Program-made: the position numbers and the translations under genes
Shown: one piece after another, positions 13,909 to 20,684 of the stretch
Numbering within the stretch: the first letter of the stretch is position 1
Layout: every line of letters starts with the position of its first letter
NCBI GenBank assembly: GCA_900550355.1
Contig: URRT01000014.1
Coordinates: 1-20,684, forward strand
Source: an uncultured Collinsella sp.
Lineage (GTDB): Bacteria > Actinomycetota > Coriobacteriia > Coriobacteriales > Coriobacteriaceae
Reading direction: 5' to 3'
DNA length: 20,684 nucleotides
The notes under the pieces: model-generated
Told to the model about the DNA's origin: nothing
The model's database searches: none
What the model saw: only the letters and a program-made list of their open reading frames with translations

Positions 13909-14205
13909 ATGGGGAGCAAAAAGCGAGCCGCTTGGTCAAAAGCCAAAAGCGAGTTTTTGGGCGCTGCCACCGGCGGCAATATGAGCGACCTGTTTGCGCG
14001 CGAAGACGAGCGCCGCGATGCCCTGAACGCCGAGCGCGATGAAGCCTGGCGCTACAAGTCGTGCGAACGCAAAAACCGTTACGACACGCGCGCCGAGGCC
14101 GAGGCCGTTATGGCCGACTGCGAAAACCGCGGGCGGCGCGGCTTAGCCTGCTACAAATGCGAATACTGCGGCGGCTGGCACCTGACGTCGCACCCTTGGA
14201 AATAG
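13909..14205 (+). CDS. Small basic protein with C-terminal zinc-ribbon-like motif
   Basis: A 98-residue protein that I cannot assign to a named family. The N-terminus is lysine- and serine-rich (MGSKKRAAWSKAKSEF). The middle (28-70) is strongly charged and probably helical. The C-terminus has CYKCEYCGGWHLTSHP with Cys81, Cys84 and Cys87 followed by His91 and His95, which looks like a small metal-binding knuckle. Cys52 and Cys71 could complete the site. Similar C-terminal CxxCGxWHLT patterns occur in short actinobacterial and phage-related hypothetical proteins; this is recollection, not a search. The ATG at 13909 follows GAGAGGGG at a 10-nt spacing; an in-frame TTG at 13888 is possible but less likely. 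It lies between two minus-strand genes and converges on rsmJ. Confidence 0.7.
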   Translation: MGSKKRAAWSKAKSEFLGAATGGNMSDLFAREDERRDALNAERDEAWRYKSCERKNRYDTRAEAEAVMADCENRGRRGLACYKCEYCGGWHLTSHPWK

Positions 14206-14242
14206 GCTCCCCATTGGCGCAATGCCGGCCATTGCGCACGGG

Positions 14243-14947
14243 CTATGGACGCGGCGGCACCAACACATCGTAACGAACGGCCTTGCCCGCAAGCTGATAG
14301 CTCGGCTTAACGCCGGCAAGCAGTGGCCCCTTCACCGGCCGCTTGATAACGACCTTGCGCGGGTGCACCGCAAGCGCGGCTTCGACCAGCGTCTCCTCAT
14401 CGGCGCACGGCTGTTCCAGATGATGCAAGAGTTGGAACTTCTTTTTCACCGCCGCGCTCTTGGTGCGCCCGGGAAACATGGGGTCCAGATATACCACGTC
14501 GGGAGCGGTGAGCTCGCCCTGCCCGATCAGCTCAGCTGTATGGCGAAGGCCGGCAATGCTGTCCTCGCCCGCATGTAAGCGCATGCGGGCCACGGCTGTC
14601 GCAAGCGCCGGATCATCTGCCGCGCGATCCAGGGCATCCTTGAGGAGCGCCGCGATCACGCAATCCTGCTCATACAGATCGACGGTAAAACCCGCGGCCG
14701 CCAGCAGCAGCGAATCCTCGCCAAAGCCTGCCGTGGCGTCAATCGCCCATGGGCTCTCGATGCTTTTTGCGCGCGCAGCCTTTACCAGCAGCTCTTGCTG
14801 CAGACGGCCCTGCTTGAGCCGCGGAAGCATGCGAGTAAAATCGGCACGCAGTTCCATCGTGCCGTCGGTGAGCGTGAGGCCCTCGGACGTCCCGATCAGC
14901 TCAAGCCCCGCGGCCCGAGCAATAGAAAAGGGATCGACGACGCCCAT
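14243..14947 (-). CDS. rsmJ: 16S rRNA (guanine-N2) methyltransferase RsmJ-like
   Basis: A 234-residue class I S-adenosylmethionine-dependent methyltransferase. The cofactor motif reads IDATAGFGED (residues 69-78). The catalytic and substrate motif is LDPMFPGRTKSAAVKKK (154-170), and late KVVIKRP and GKAVRYDV segments are as in the RsmJ (YhiQ) family, which makes m2G1516 in E. coli 16S rRNA. The N-terminal extension of E. coli RsmJ is shortened here, so orthology of the exact target base is inferred. AAGGAG lies 6 nt before ATG 14947. A 47-codon membrane-protein gene ends 63 nt upstream on the same strand, so both may be one operon. Confidence 0.85.
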   Translation of the reverse strand: MGVVDPFSIARAAGLELIGTSEGLTLTDGTMELRADFTRMLPRLKQGRLQQELLVKAARAKSIESPWAIDATAGFGEDSLLLAAAGFTVDLYEQDCVIAALLKDALDRAADDPALATAVARMRLHAGEDSIAGLRHTAELIGQGELTAPDVVYLDPMFPGRTKSAAVKKKFQLLHHLEQPCADEETLVEAALAVHPRKVVIKRPVKGPLLAGVKPSYQLAGKAVRYDVLVPPRP

Positions 14948-15010
14948 GGGTACTCCTTAACAAGCAAAACGAATACGTGAGCGCCGTTTATGTCGGCACC
15001 CATCCGTCCG

Positions 15011-15154
15011 CTATTGTCCCACATGCGACATGGCCCACAGCATCCCAATGCAAAGCACCGCCATCAATCCCGTGCACACGGCAGCGATCACAGAATCGCC
15101 CATGCGCCTTCCCAACGACCGCGGCTCACGCACTTGCCTTGCTCCGTACATCAT
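15011..15154 (-). CDS. 47-residue single-pass membrane protein
   Basis: A small ORF with a strong ribosome binding site, AAGGAGG, 4 nt before ATG 15154; a second ATG follows at once. The protein starts with an arginine-rich stretch (MMYGARQVREPRSLGRRMG), continues with a hydrophobic helix at residues about 21-42 (DSVIAAVCTGLMAVLCIGML), and ends in a short tail SHVGQ before TAG. The positive N-terminus predicts N-in topology. The site, codons and helix together make it a credible real gene despite its size. It lies 63 nt upstream of rsmJ on the same strand. The function is unknown. Confidence 0.65.
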   Translation of the reverse strand: MMYGARQVREPRSLGRRMGDSVIAAVCTGLMAVLCIGMLWAMSHVGQ

Positions 15155-15308
15155 GGGTCCTCCTTGAGACCAGCTCCTTGTTACGGCCTCATCATCTCAG
15201 CGCCGCACATGAGCTGCCATCGATTTGGCTTACGCCCAGCTTTCCCTTTTGAAAGGTTGGGGCTGCCTGCGCAGGCTCAAAGCGCTTTCAGGCGCATGCA
15301 TCGCCGCG

Positions 15309-15337
15309 TTGAACTACAATGTGCTTCACCATATGTG
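15309..15337 (+). promoter_or_regulatory. Candidate promoter of the four-helix membrane protein gene
   Basis: TTGAAC (15309-15314), a 17-nt spacer and TATGTG (15332-15337) form a plausible promoter. TACAAT (15315-15320) is an alternative -10 but lacks a good -35. A perfect palindrome begins 12 nt downstream of the -10. The rest of 15155-15387 holds short GC-rich palindromes (GCCTGCGCAGGC at 15265-15276) and no other convincing gene. Confidence 0.4.
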
Positions 15338-15348
15338 CAGTACATTGG

Positions 15349-15367
15349 GTACGCCAAGTTGGCGTAC
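15349..15367. promoter_or_regulatory. 19-bp perfect palindrome, probable operator
   Basis: GTACGCCAA (15349-15357), a central G, and TTGGCGTAC (15359-15367) form a perfect 9+1+9 palindrome. It is placed just after the candidate promoter and 20 nt before the start codon at 15388. Length, symmetry and position fit a dimeric repressor site. In RNA it would have a one-base loop, so a DNA-binding role is more likely than a hairpin. Confidence 0.55.
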
Positions 15368-15387
15368 TCGTATCGAAAGGACCAGCC

Positions 15388-15789
15388 ATGAGCTTCACTC
15401 GCAAGACTCTCAAAATCCTTGCTCTCATCTACTTTGTTTTGGGCATCGCCAGCCTCGTCACCGCCGGCGTCGGTATCGCCACGGGCGGTCTCGATTCCAC
15501 GTACGGTTCGTACGCCACGCTCGCAGCGGTCGTGCTTATCGCCAAGGGTCTCGTCGACCTTGCCGCAGGCGTCGCCGGTATCAAGGGCGCCAACAAGCCT
15601 TCGCAGGTGGACGGCGCGTTTAAGCTCGGTATTGTTGCCGCGGTCGCCACGCTTGCCCAAGCGGTGCTCACGCTTCCCGCGTTTGGCGGCGACGCCATCA
15701 ACTATGGCGCCTTTGTCATCGTGGTGTACGACCTGTTCTTTGTTCAGCAGGCACACGCCGTTAAGGCCGAGAACAAGGACCGCCTATAA
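15388..15789 (+). CDS. Four-helix integral membrane protein of unknown function
   Basis: A 133-residue protein with four predicted transmembrane helices at about residues 9-32, 42-66, 79-99 and 105-123. It has a lysine-containing N-terminus (MSFTRKTLK) and a charged cytosolic tail (VKAENKDRL). The motif LGIASLVTAGVGIATGG and the later KPSQVDGAFKLGIV resemble small uncharacterised membrane proteins of Coriobacteriia and Firmicutes. No catalytic or transport motif is visible. GAAAGG lies 7 nt before the ATG. It has its own promoter with a palindromic operator candidate and is followed by a strong terminator, so it is monocistronic and probably regulated. Confidence 0.8.
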   Translation: MSFTRKTLKILALIYFVLGIASLVTAGVGIATGGLDSTYGSYATLAAVVLIAKGLVDLAAGVAGIKGANKPSQVDGAFKLGIVAAVATLAQAVLTLPAFGGDAINYGAFVIVVYDLFFVQQAHAVKAENKDRL

Positions 15790-15827
15790 GCGCTCGCTTC
15801 TCATAACCTCTGCAGCCAAGCAACTAA

Positions 15828-15862
15828 AAAGGGCCGATCGCGTAGCACGCGGTCGGCCCTTT
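15828..15862. terminator. Bidirectional intrinsic terminator
   Basis: The stem 15828-15843 (AAAGGGCCGATCGCGT) pairs with 15847-15862 with one G-T pair and a 3-nt loop. Runs of A before and T after it (AAAAA at 15826-15830; CCCTTT at 15857-15862) suit termination of the plus-strand membrane protein gene. With TTTTTAG on the opposite strand, it also suits the minus-strand rlmA gene. Confidence 0.85.
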
Positions 15863-15878
15863 ACGTTTGCCCAGATAA

Positions 15879-15915
15879 AACCTACCAAAATAAACCTGTC
15901 CCTTTTTGGCAGGTT
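15879..15915. repeat. REP-like palindrome with GTCCCTTT core, at the rlmA 3' end
   Basis: AACCTACCAAAA (15879-15890) pairs with TTTTGGCAGGTT (15904-15915) with one mismatch. The loop region contains CCTGTCCCT, sharing TGTCCCTTT with the palindromes at 6073, 7331 and 11059. It ends 1 nt before the rlmA stop (15917-15919). A shorter alternative pairing (AACCTG with CAGGTT) also exists. Family membership is inferred from the shared core. Confidence 0.55.
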
Positions 15916-15916
15916 G

Positions 15917-16732
15917 TTAGCTGTGGCGGTACTCGGCGATGATGAAGTCGATGTCAGTCTGAAGGGTATCGAGGTTTGCCAGGTGCTCTTTGTCGGCGGG
16001 GCGCGTGCGGTAGTAGTACGGCGTCATCTGGAACACCGCCTCGATGTCGGCCTGGGTCTGAAGCGTAATATTCGCAGATACCCGCTGCGTTCCGACCAAC
16101 TCGAGCTCGGTAGTCTTCGGCAGCTTCTCGTCGTTAAGGTACGGCGTATCGTAGAGCACTTCCTTGAGCCCAAACAGATGACGGGCACCCGGCACCACGG
16201 TATAGAGTGAGCCCTCTGGCGCCAGCACGCGGGCAAACTCGCGCTCGTTAAAGGGGGCGAAGAGCTCAGTCACCATATCGAAGGCGCCATCAGCCACGGG
16301 GATATCCTTCATGTTGGCCGCGAAGTAGGTCGCATCGCCGCGCTTGGCGGCCAGGCGCACCATCTCTTTGCCCAGATCGAAACCGTAAGCGTCCACGCCC
16401 GGCACCGCGCCCATGGCACTCGTGTAATAGCCCTCGCCGCAGCAAATATCGAGCAACGTCATGGGACCGTTCGCAGACGCGGCATGCCCAGACGCTTGCT
16501 CGCGCACCAACTCGACCATCGCATCGCACAGCGGCGCGTAGTATCCACGGTTCAGAAAGTCACGACGGCTGCGCGCTTGCGACTTGGGATCGCCCATGGA
16601 GTCACCGCTCTTGGACGAGCGCAGCAGATATAGATAGCCCTCGCGCGCACGGTCAAACCGGTGTCCACCCGCGCATGCAGCACCGCGCTCGTCGTCCACC
16701 AACGGCTCATGGCAAACGGGACACAACAACAT
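15917..16732 (-). CDS. rlmA: 23S rRNA (guanine-N1) methyltransferase RlmA-type
   Basis: A 271-residue methyltransferase of the RlmA(I)/RlmA(II) family, which modifies G745 or G748 in 23S rRNA hairpin 35. The N-terminal zinc finger is intact (Cys4, Cys7, Cys20, His24; CPVC and CAGGH), followed by the family word FDRAREGYLYLL. Next come GDSMGDPKSQARSRRDFLNRGYY and the cofactor motif LLDICCGEGYYT (93-104). The sequence does not tell I from II; type II members (TlrB) give tylosin resistance, so a macrolide role cannot be excluded but is not shown. AAGGAG lies 6 nt before ATG 16732. Divergent from the MATE gene, with a long perfect palindrome between them. Confidence 0.88.
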   Translation of the reverse strand: MLLCPVCHEPLVDDERGAACAGGHRFDRAREGYLYLLRSSKSGDSMGDPKSQARSRRDFLNRGYYAPLCDAMVELVREQASGHAASANGPMTLLDICCGEGYYTSAMGAVPGVDAYGFDLGKEMVRLAAKRGDATYFAANMKDIPVADGAFDMVTELFAPFNEREFARVLAPEGSLYTVVPGARHLFGLKEVLYDTPYLNDEKLPKTTELELVGTQRVSANITLQTQADIEAVFQMTPYYYRTRPADKEHLANLDTLQTDIDFIIAEYRHS

Positions 16733-16788
16733 GGCAACTCCTTAGCGCGAACAACACAACGCACACCATTGTCGCACGCCTTCCCCAC

Positions 16789-16846
16789 CTAGTCATTGGG
16801 GACGTTCTTGAATGACTAGTCGTTTAAGAACGTCCCCAATGACTAG
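16789..16846. repeat. 21-bp perfect inverted repeat with GGGGACGTTCTT core
   Basis: CTAGTCATTGGGGACGTTCT plus T (16789-16809) is the exact reverse complement of 16826-16846. The 16-nt centre contains a third ATGACTAGTC copy. The GGGGAC(G)TTCTT core is like the GTCCC-bearing palindromes elsewhere in the window and resembles REP elements I recall from clostridial and coriobacterial genomes. It occupies the divergent rlmA-MATE intergenic region, so it could also affect both promoters. Confidence 0.8.
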
Positions 16847-16910
16847 TCGATTAGGAGTATCATCGTCTGCGCAAATAAGCACGGAAAAGCATATTAGAGA
16901 TTGAGAGCGT

Positions 16911-18293
16911 ATGGCTGATACCGCATCTAAGCACATTGACATGACCACCGGTTCGCTGTGGCGCAATATTCCCCTGTTCGCCTTCCCCGTGGCCGCCACG
17001 AGCATCTTGGAGCAGCTGTCGAACCTCATCGCCACGGTCATCATCGGTAACTTCTCGGGCGACCAGGGAACCCTCGCCATGGCGGCGGTCGGCTCCAATG
17101 TTCCGCTTACCAGTCTTATGCTCAACCTGTTTATTGGCATGTCACTTGGCTCCAACGTGGTCATCGCCAACGCTATCGGCCGCAACGATCAGAACATGGT
17201 CAAACGCGCCGTCCATACCTCGATTTTAATGGCGCTCGTGGGCTTTGTCGTCATCGCACTGGGCGAGATCTTTGCCGAGCCCATGCTCGCCGCGCTCAAC
17301 GTTCCCGCCGAAACCATGCCACTCGCTTCGCTCTACCTGCGCGTCTTTTTGCTCAGCCTGCCCTCGATCTTGCTCTACAACTTTGAGGCCGCGATCTTCC
17401 GCTCCGTCGGCATCACCCGCATGCCACTACAGGCGCTTGCCGTGTCCACCGTCCTCAACATTGGCCTAGACCTCATCTTTGTCCCCGTACTCCACTGGGG
17501 CGTCGCGGGCGTCGCCATCGCCACCGCCATCGCCTACACCGTCAGCGCCGCTACGCTCTTTATCCGCCTGCTCAAGACCGACTCCGTCGTCCGCGTCACC
17601 CTACGCGACCTGGCTATCGACCCCGTCGCCCTCAAGCGCATCGTCAAGATCGGCCTGCCCGCCGGTATCCAAAGCGCCGTCTTTGCCGTCGCCAATATCA
17701 TCATCCAGTCCGCCATCAACAGCCTGGGCACCGAGGTCATGGCGGCATCGAGCGCTGCCATGAGCCTGGAGTACGTGTGCTACAACCTGCTCAACAGCTT
17801 TAGCCAGGCTTGCACTACCTTTGTGGGACAAAATCACGGCGCCCGCCAGATCGACCGCTGCACCAAGACGCTCAAGGTCTGCCTGGTCGAAGGCGGTATC
17901 GTTGCACTCACCACGATTATCGTTATTGTCGGCCTGGGACGCGAGATCTTGTCGCTCTTTAACAGCGACCCCAACATCGTCTCGATCGGCTATATCCGCG
18001 TGTGTTCGATCTTCCCGGCGTACGCCTTTAGCATGTTCTACGAAAACATGTCAGGCTACCTGCGCGGCTTTGGTATCTCGCTCACGCCCGCCCTCATCAC
18101 CATGATCTGCGTCTGCGGCATCCGCTTCTATTGGGTGTTCTGCGTGTTCCCGCACTTCCGCACCTTTGCGAACATCATGATGGTCTACCCCATCAGCCTG
18201 GGCACCACGGCGTTCTTTATGGTCGTAGCGGTACTACTCTGCCACCCGGCACGCACCTATCGCACCACCCAAGCCAAAGCGACAGCCCGCTAA
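16911..18293 (+). CDS. MATE-family multidrug/Na+ or H+ antiporter
   Basis: A 460-residue, 12-helix exporter of the MATE (NorM/DinF/MepA) family. It opens with GSLWRNIPLFAFPVAATSILEQ and continues through GNFSGDQGTLAMAAVGSN and MSLGSNVVIANAIGR, both typical of the first MATE half, with the matching second half at about residue 230 onward (IVKIGLPAGIQSAVFAVANI, then FVGQNHGARQ). The likely substrates are cationic drugs, dyes or metabolites, expelled by ion exchange; none can be named. The start at 16911 is weakly supported by GAGAG (16903-16907), and no better start is seen. The gene is flanked upstream by a long palindrome and converges on the LysR gene with only 27 nt between stops. Confidence 0.9.
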   Translation: MADTASKHIDMTTGSLWRNIPLFAFPVAATSILEQLSNLIATVIIGNFSGDQGTLAMAAVGSNVPLTSLMLNLFIGMSLGSNVVIANAIGRNDQNMVKRAVHTSILMALVGFVVIALGEIFAEPMLAALNVPAETMPLASLYLRVFLLSLPSILLYNFEAAIFRSVGITRMPLQALAVSTVLNIGLDLIFVPVLHWGVAGVAIATAIAYTVSAATLFIRLLKTDSVVRVTLRDLAIDPVALKRIVKIGLPAGIQSAVFAVANIIIQSAINSLGTEVMAASSAAMSLEYVCYNLLNSFSQACTTFVGQNHGARQIDRCTKTLKVCLVEGGIVALTTIIVIVGLGREILSLFNSDPNIVSIGYIRVCSIFPAYAFSMFYENMSGYLRGFGISLTPALITMICVCGIRFYWVFCVFPHFRTFANIMMVYPISLGTTAFFMVVAVLLCHPARTYRTTQAKATAR

Positions 18294-18320
18294 ACACCGC
18301 ATTCAACGCCACGCCAGTCA

Positions 18321-19187
18321 TTAATTGACAATATGCGAGCTCATATAGTCGATAAAGCGCCTCGTGGCGATGGGCATGGTGTCCCAGCTGCGCCAGGCGG
18401 CCACCACGTCGCGCGAGGGGGCATGCACGATGGGCCGCACACGAATATCGGCTCGCATGCCCTCCACAGTACGACGGTAGAGCATGCTCACGCCCAGACC
18501 CTCCTCCACCATCGCCATGATAGTGTAGTCGTCGGTCACCTCACTCGTCACGTGCGGCGACAGCCCATGCGCCGCGAATGCATCGAGCACCAGGCTCTGT
18601 TCGCCCTCATCCAGCAGCACAAACGGCTCGGACGCCAAATCGGCGAGCGTCACCTTTTCCTTTGCCGTCAGCGGATGCGCGGCCGGCAACAATGCTACCA
18701 ACTCGTCGTGATAGACCACACGCTTCTCGAGCCCAGCGGTAAATCCGCGTGCCGTAAAGCAAAAATCCACTACGCCGTCGTGCACCCATTGGGCGTTGCG
18801 CGTGTAATCGCCCTGCTTGAGGGTAAAGCGTACGCCCGGGTGCAGCGCTCCAAAATCGCGGATCACGCGCGGCAACACGGTACGACTCACGTTGGTAAAC
18901 GTCGCGATGCGGATATCGGTCGACGAAAGCCCCAGCAGCTCCTGGCGCTTGCCCTCGAGCTCGGCCTCGGCGGTCACGATCTGGCGCAGGAATGGCAGAT
19001 ATTGTTTACCGTCGCGCGTAAGCGAAACGCCCTGCTTACCGCGCTCGATAAGCGTGGTACCCAGCTCGCGCTCGAGCGCCTTGACGGCCTGACTCACCGC
19101 ACTTTGCGTATAGCCCAGCTCGTCCGCCGCGCCCTTAAGACTGCCGCGATCGACCACCATACAAACAATCTGATACCGCGATGCCAT
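18321..19187 (-). CDS. LysR-family transcriptional regulator
   Basis: A 288-residue LTTR. The N-terminal winged helix-turn-helix (residues 1-60) contains GSLKGAADELGYTQSAVSQAVKALERELG, the classic LysR recognition region, followed by LTRDG and a linker helix. Residues about 90-285 form the periplasmic-binding-protein-like effector domain (IRIATFTNVSRTVLPRVIRDF, then the EEGLGVSMLYRR segment). GGAGG lies 4 nt before ATG 19187. It is divergent from the EamA transporter gene with 158 nt between starts, the usual arrangement for an LTTR that autoregulates and controls its neighbour. The effector is unknown. Confidence 0.92.
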   Translation of the reverse strand: MASRYQIVCMVVDRGSLKGAADELGYTQSAVSQAVKALERELGTTLIERGKQGVSLTRDGKQYLPFLRQIVTAEAELEGKRQELLGLSSTDIRIATFTNVSRTVLPRVIRDFGALHPGVRFTLKQGDYTRNAQWVHDGVVDFCFTARGFTAGLEKRVVYHDELVALLPAAHPLTAKEKVTLADLASEPFVLLDEGEQSLVLDAFAAHGLSPHVTSEVTDDYTIMAMVEEGLGVSMLYRRTVEGMRADIRVRPIVHAPSRDVVAAWRSWDTMPIATRRFIDYMSSHIVN

Positions 19188-19249
19188 CGTGCCTCCACAT
19201 CAATGCAGCCGTAAAACGTTTTGCCAGAGCTTTTTCTGACTACGTTAGC

Positions 19250-19273
19250 GTTTCTTAATCATACTGAAGATAC
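19250..19273. promoter_or_regulatory. Candidate LysR-type binding site in the divergent promoter
   Basis: GTTTCTT (19250-19256) and AAGATAC (19267-19273) form an inverted repeat with one mismatch and a 10-nt centre. The T at 19256 and A at 19268 satisfy the T-N11-A rule for LTTR boxes. A second short palindrome, AAAACGTTTT, lies at 19213-19222 nearer the LysR start. Placement in the lysR-eamA gap supports this; binding is not shown. Confidence 0.4.
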
Positions 19274-19345
19274 ATTCGCTTTACTACATCCACATCTGGG
19301 AGCAGAATCCTTTTTACGAAACCGTTCTGTAACAAAAGGAGTCCC

Positions 19346-20248
19346 ATGGATCGCAAAAAAGCAATCGCGCTCTCATTTTCCGTTCCCGTCGCATGGGGCT
19401 TTTCGTATCCCCTCATGAAGATCGGCATGGACAGCATGAACGCTACGAGCATCGTCGCGCTACGCTGCATCATCGCCTTTGCGGCCTGCCTGTTGCTCTT
19501 CCACAAGCGCGCGCTCCGCATCAACCGCGACCTTATGGTCCGTGCCGCCATCATCGGCGCCATTATGGCAACCGAGCTCACCTGCATGTGCCTGGGCTCC
19601 AGCCTTACCTCTGCCTCCACTGCCGGCTTTTTGCAGAGCCTGACGGTCGTGATCGTACCGTTTGCCAACGCCGCCCTGCTGCGTCGCGCCCCCGAGCGCA
19701 AAGTGCTCGTCGGCACCGCCATCGTCACCTGCGGCATGCTGCTGCTCTCGGGCGCCGACTTTACCAGCCTGAACCCGGGCGCGATCATCATGCTGCTCTC
19801 GGCCTTTATCTATGCCAGCCACATCATCGTGGCCAAGCGCTTTGTCGAAGAAGTCGATCCGCTGGCTCTGGGCGTTTGGCAGCTGGGCTTTGGCGGCTTG
19901 TTCTCGGGCATCGCCGCATTCACCTTTGGCGGCTTCACGCTTCCCAGTACGCCCAGCGAGATCGTGGTCGTCATTGCGCTCGCACTCATCTGCTCTGCCT
20001 ACGGCTTTATCACCCAAACGCTCGTGCAGCCCCACGTGCCCGCCGAGACCACTGGCTTCGCCTTCTCGCTCGAGCCGGTCTGCTCCGCCGTCTTTTCGTT
20101 CTTCCTGGTTGGCGAGGTCCTGAGCCCCATCGCCTTCTTTGGCGCCGCCCTCATCCTCACCGGCGTCATGGTGGCAACCGTCGAGCTTCCGCGCCTCCGC
20201 GCACATGGACAGGCTCGCATGGCAGGAGCGCCCGAGCGCGTCTCGTAG
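19346..20248 (+). CDS. EamA/DMT-family transporter
   Basis: A 300-residue drug/metabolite transporter with ten predicted helices in two EamA repeats (about residues 5-135 and 145-282). The first helix has the familiar SVPVAWGFSYPLMKIGMD, the end of repeat 1 has SLTSASTAGFLQSLTVV, and the end of repeat 2 has SLEPVCSAVFSFFLVGEVLSPIAFFGAALI, the conserved Pro-Glu-region signature of the family. Possible cargo includes amino acids, nucleosides or other metabolites; none is indicated. AAAAGGAG lies 5 nt before ATG 19346. It is probably regulated by the divergent LysR protein. Confidence 0.92.
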   Translation: MDRKKAIALSFSVPVAWGFSYPLMKIGMDSMNATSIVALRCIIAFAACLLLFHKRALRINRDLMVRAAIIGAIMATELTCMCLGSSLTSASTAGFLQSLTVVIVPFANAALLRRAPERKVLVGTAIVTCGMLLLSGADFTSLNPGAIIMLLSAFIYASHIIVAKRFVEEVDPLALGVWQLGFGGLFSGIAAFTFGGFTLPSTPSEIVVVIALALICSAYGFITQTLVQPHVPAETTGFAFSLEPVCSAVFSFFLVGEVLSPIAFFGAALILTGVMVATVELPRLRAHGQARMAGAPERVS

Positions 20249-20336
20249 ACCCCACTCCTTATACAGCCGCGGCATAAAGGCAACCGGTGCGCCTTTACAA
20301 TAGATGCAAACAGAGCATCTGACGCAAAGGAGCCCC

Positions 20337-20684
20337 ATGGACGCCGCGACCCGCGACCGCAACATAGCAACTTGGTTGGGCGATGCGCCGCAGCCGGTAC
20401 GTGACACTACTTGCCGGTGAGTTTGAGCAGGATTATTACAAGCGCATTCGCTACTGGCTGAAAAAGGAATACGCCGAGCAGACCATCTATCCGGCGCAAG
20501 ACGACATTCTCAATGCCCTCGCCTACACGCCGGCCGACCAGGTCAAGGTTGTCATCTTGGGTCAGGACCCCTATCACGGACCCAACCAGGCCATGGGGCT
20601 GTCGTTCTCGGTCCCCGCGACGCAAACCAAGTTGCCGCCGAGCCTGCGCAACATTTACAAGGAACTCAAAGCCGATCTGGGCTG
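20337..20684 (+). CDS. ung: Family 1 uracil-DNA glycosylase, 5' part, apparently frameshifted (partial)
   Basis: From about 20407 one frame encodes LLAGEFEQDYYKRIRYWLKK, then TIYPAQDD and VVILGQDPYHGPNQAMGLSFS, ending in PPSLRNIYKELKADLG at the window edge. This is the N-terminal part of family 1 uracil-DNA glycosylase, which removes uracil from DNA; GQDPYHG holds the catalytic Asp. The good ribosome site AAAGGAG (20326-20332) and ATG 20337 are in a different frame, which reads MDAATRDRNIATWLGDAPQP and stops at TGA 20418-20420. The glycosylase frame is closed upstream by TAG 20365-20367; its first ATG, 20383 (MRRSRYVTLLAGEF), has no ribosome site. One extra base around 20400-20415 would explain this. 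Either the copy is damaged, the sequence has an error, or the enzyme starts at 20383. Confidence 0.75.

Noticed and set aside
19460..20407. 315-codon minus-strand ORF opposite the EamA transporter gene
   Set aside because: The plus strand encodes a clear ten-helix DMT transporter. The antisense product is hydrophilic and rich in Gly, Asp and Glu, as expected for a mirror of hydrophobic codons.
1..20684. tRNA, rRNA or riboswitch genes in the intergenic gaps
   Set aside because: By eye I found no cloverleaf with a TTCGA-type arm and CCA end, no rRNA sequence, and no recognisable riboswitch core. Small structured RNAs cannot be ruled out without a covariance search.

Overview
The window looks like chromosomal sequence from a GC-rich actinobacterium, most probably Collinsella or a close relative in the Coriobacteriia. 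I infer this from the high GC content, strong AAGGAG-type ribosome binding sites before most genes, a TetM-like chromosomal GTPase, a class II UvrA, and short palindromes carrying a GTCCC/GGGAC core that I associate with this group. There was no database search behind this assignment. No rRNA, tRNA, CRISPR array, integrase or complete insertion sequence is visible.

Layout. 1-1.1 kb: the last 15 codons of an unknown gene, then a convergent patatin-like lipase. 1.1-3.1 kb: the decayed end of an EAL (c-di-GMP phosphodiesterase) gene, then a GGDEF-PAS-degenerate-GGDEF protein. 3.2-6.1 kb, all plus strand: an iron-sulfur-flavoprotein-like reductase, a small ArsC/Spx-fold protein without its usual N-terminal cysteine, a CobW-type metallochaperone GTPase, a strong terminator, and the tRNA methyltransferase TrmL. 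6.2-11.1 kb: an AAA+/ORC-like ATPase (plus) converges on an operon (minus) made of a paralogous ATPase overlapping a class II UvrA. 11.1-13.1 kb: a TetM-like translation GTPase (minus). 13.3-16.7 kb: a GNAT acetyltransferase, a small zinc-ribbon protein, RsmJ, a 47-residue membrane protein, a four-helix membrane protein and RlmA. 16.9-20.7 kb: a MATE exporter, a LysR regulator divergent from an EamA/DMT transporter, and the 5' part of a uracil-DNA glycosylase gene that appears frameshifted.

Much of the content is housekeeping: three RNA methyltransferases, DNA repair, and translation. The accessory interest lies at 6.0-11.1 kb. There two related ATPases bracket uvrA2, and each boundary (6073-6109, 7331-7365, 11059-11091) holds a palindrome of one family built around ACAAAGG...CCTTTGT. 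Two further palindromes with a related GTCCC/GGGAC core lie at 15879-15915 and 16789-16846. Several of these sit on or beside stop codons, and two supply the last codons of a host gene.
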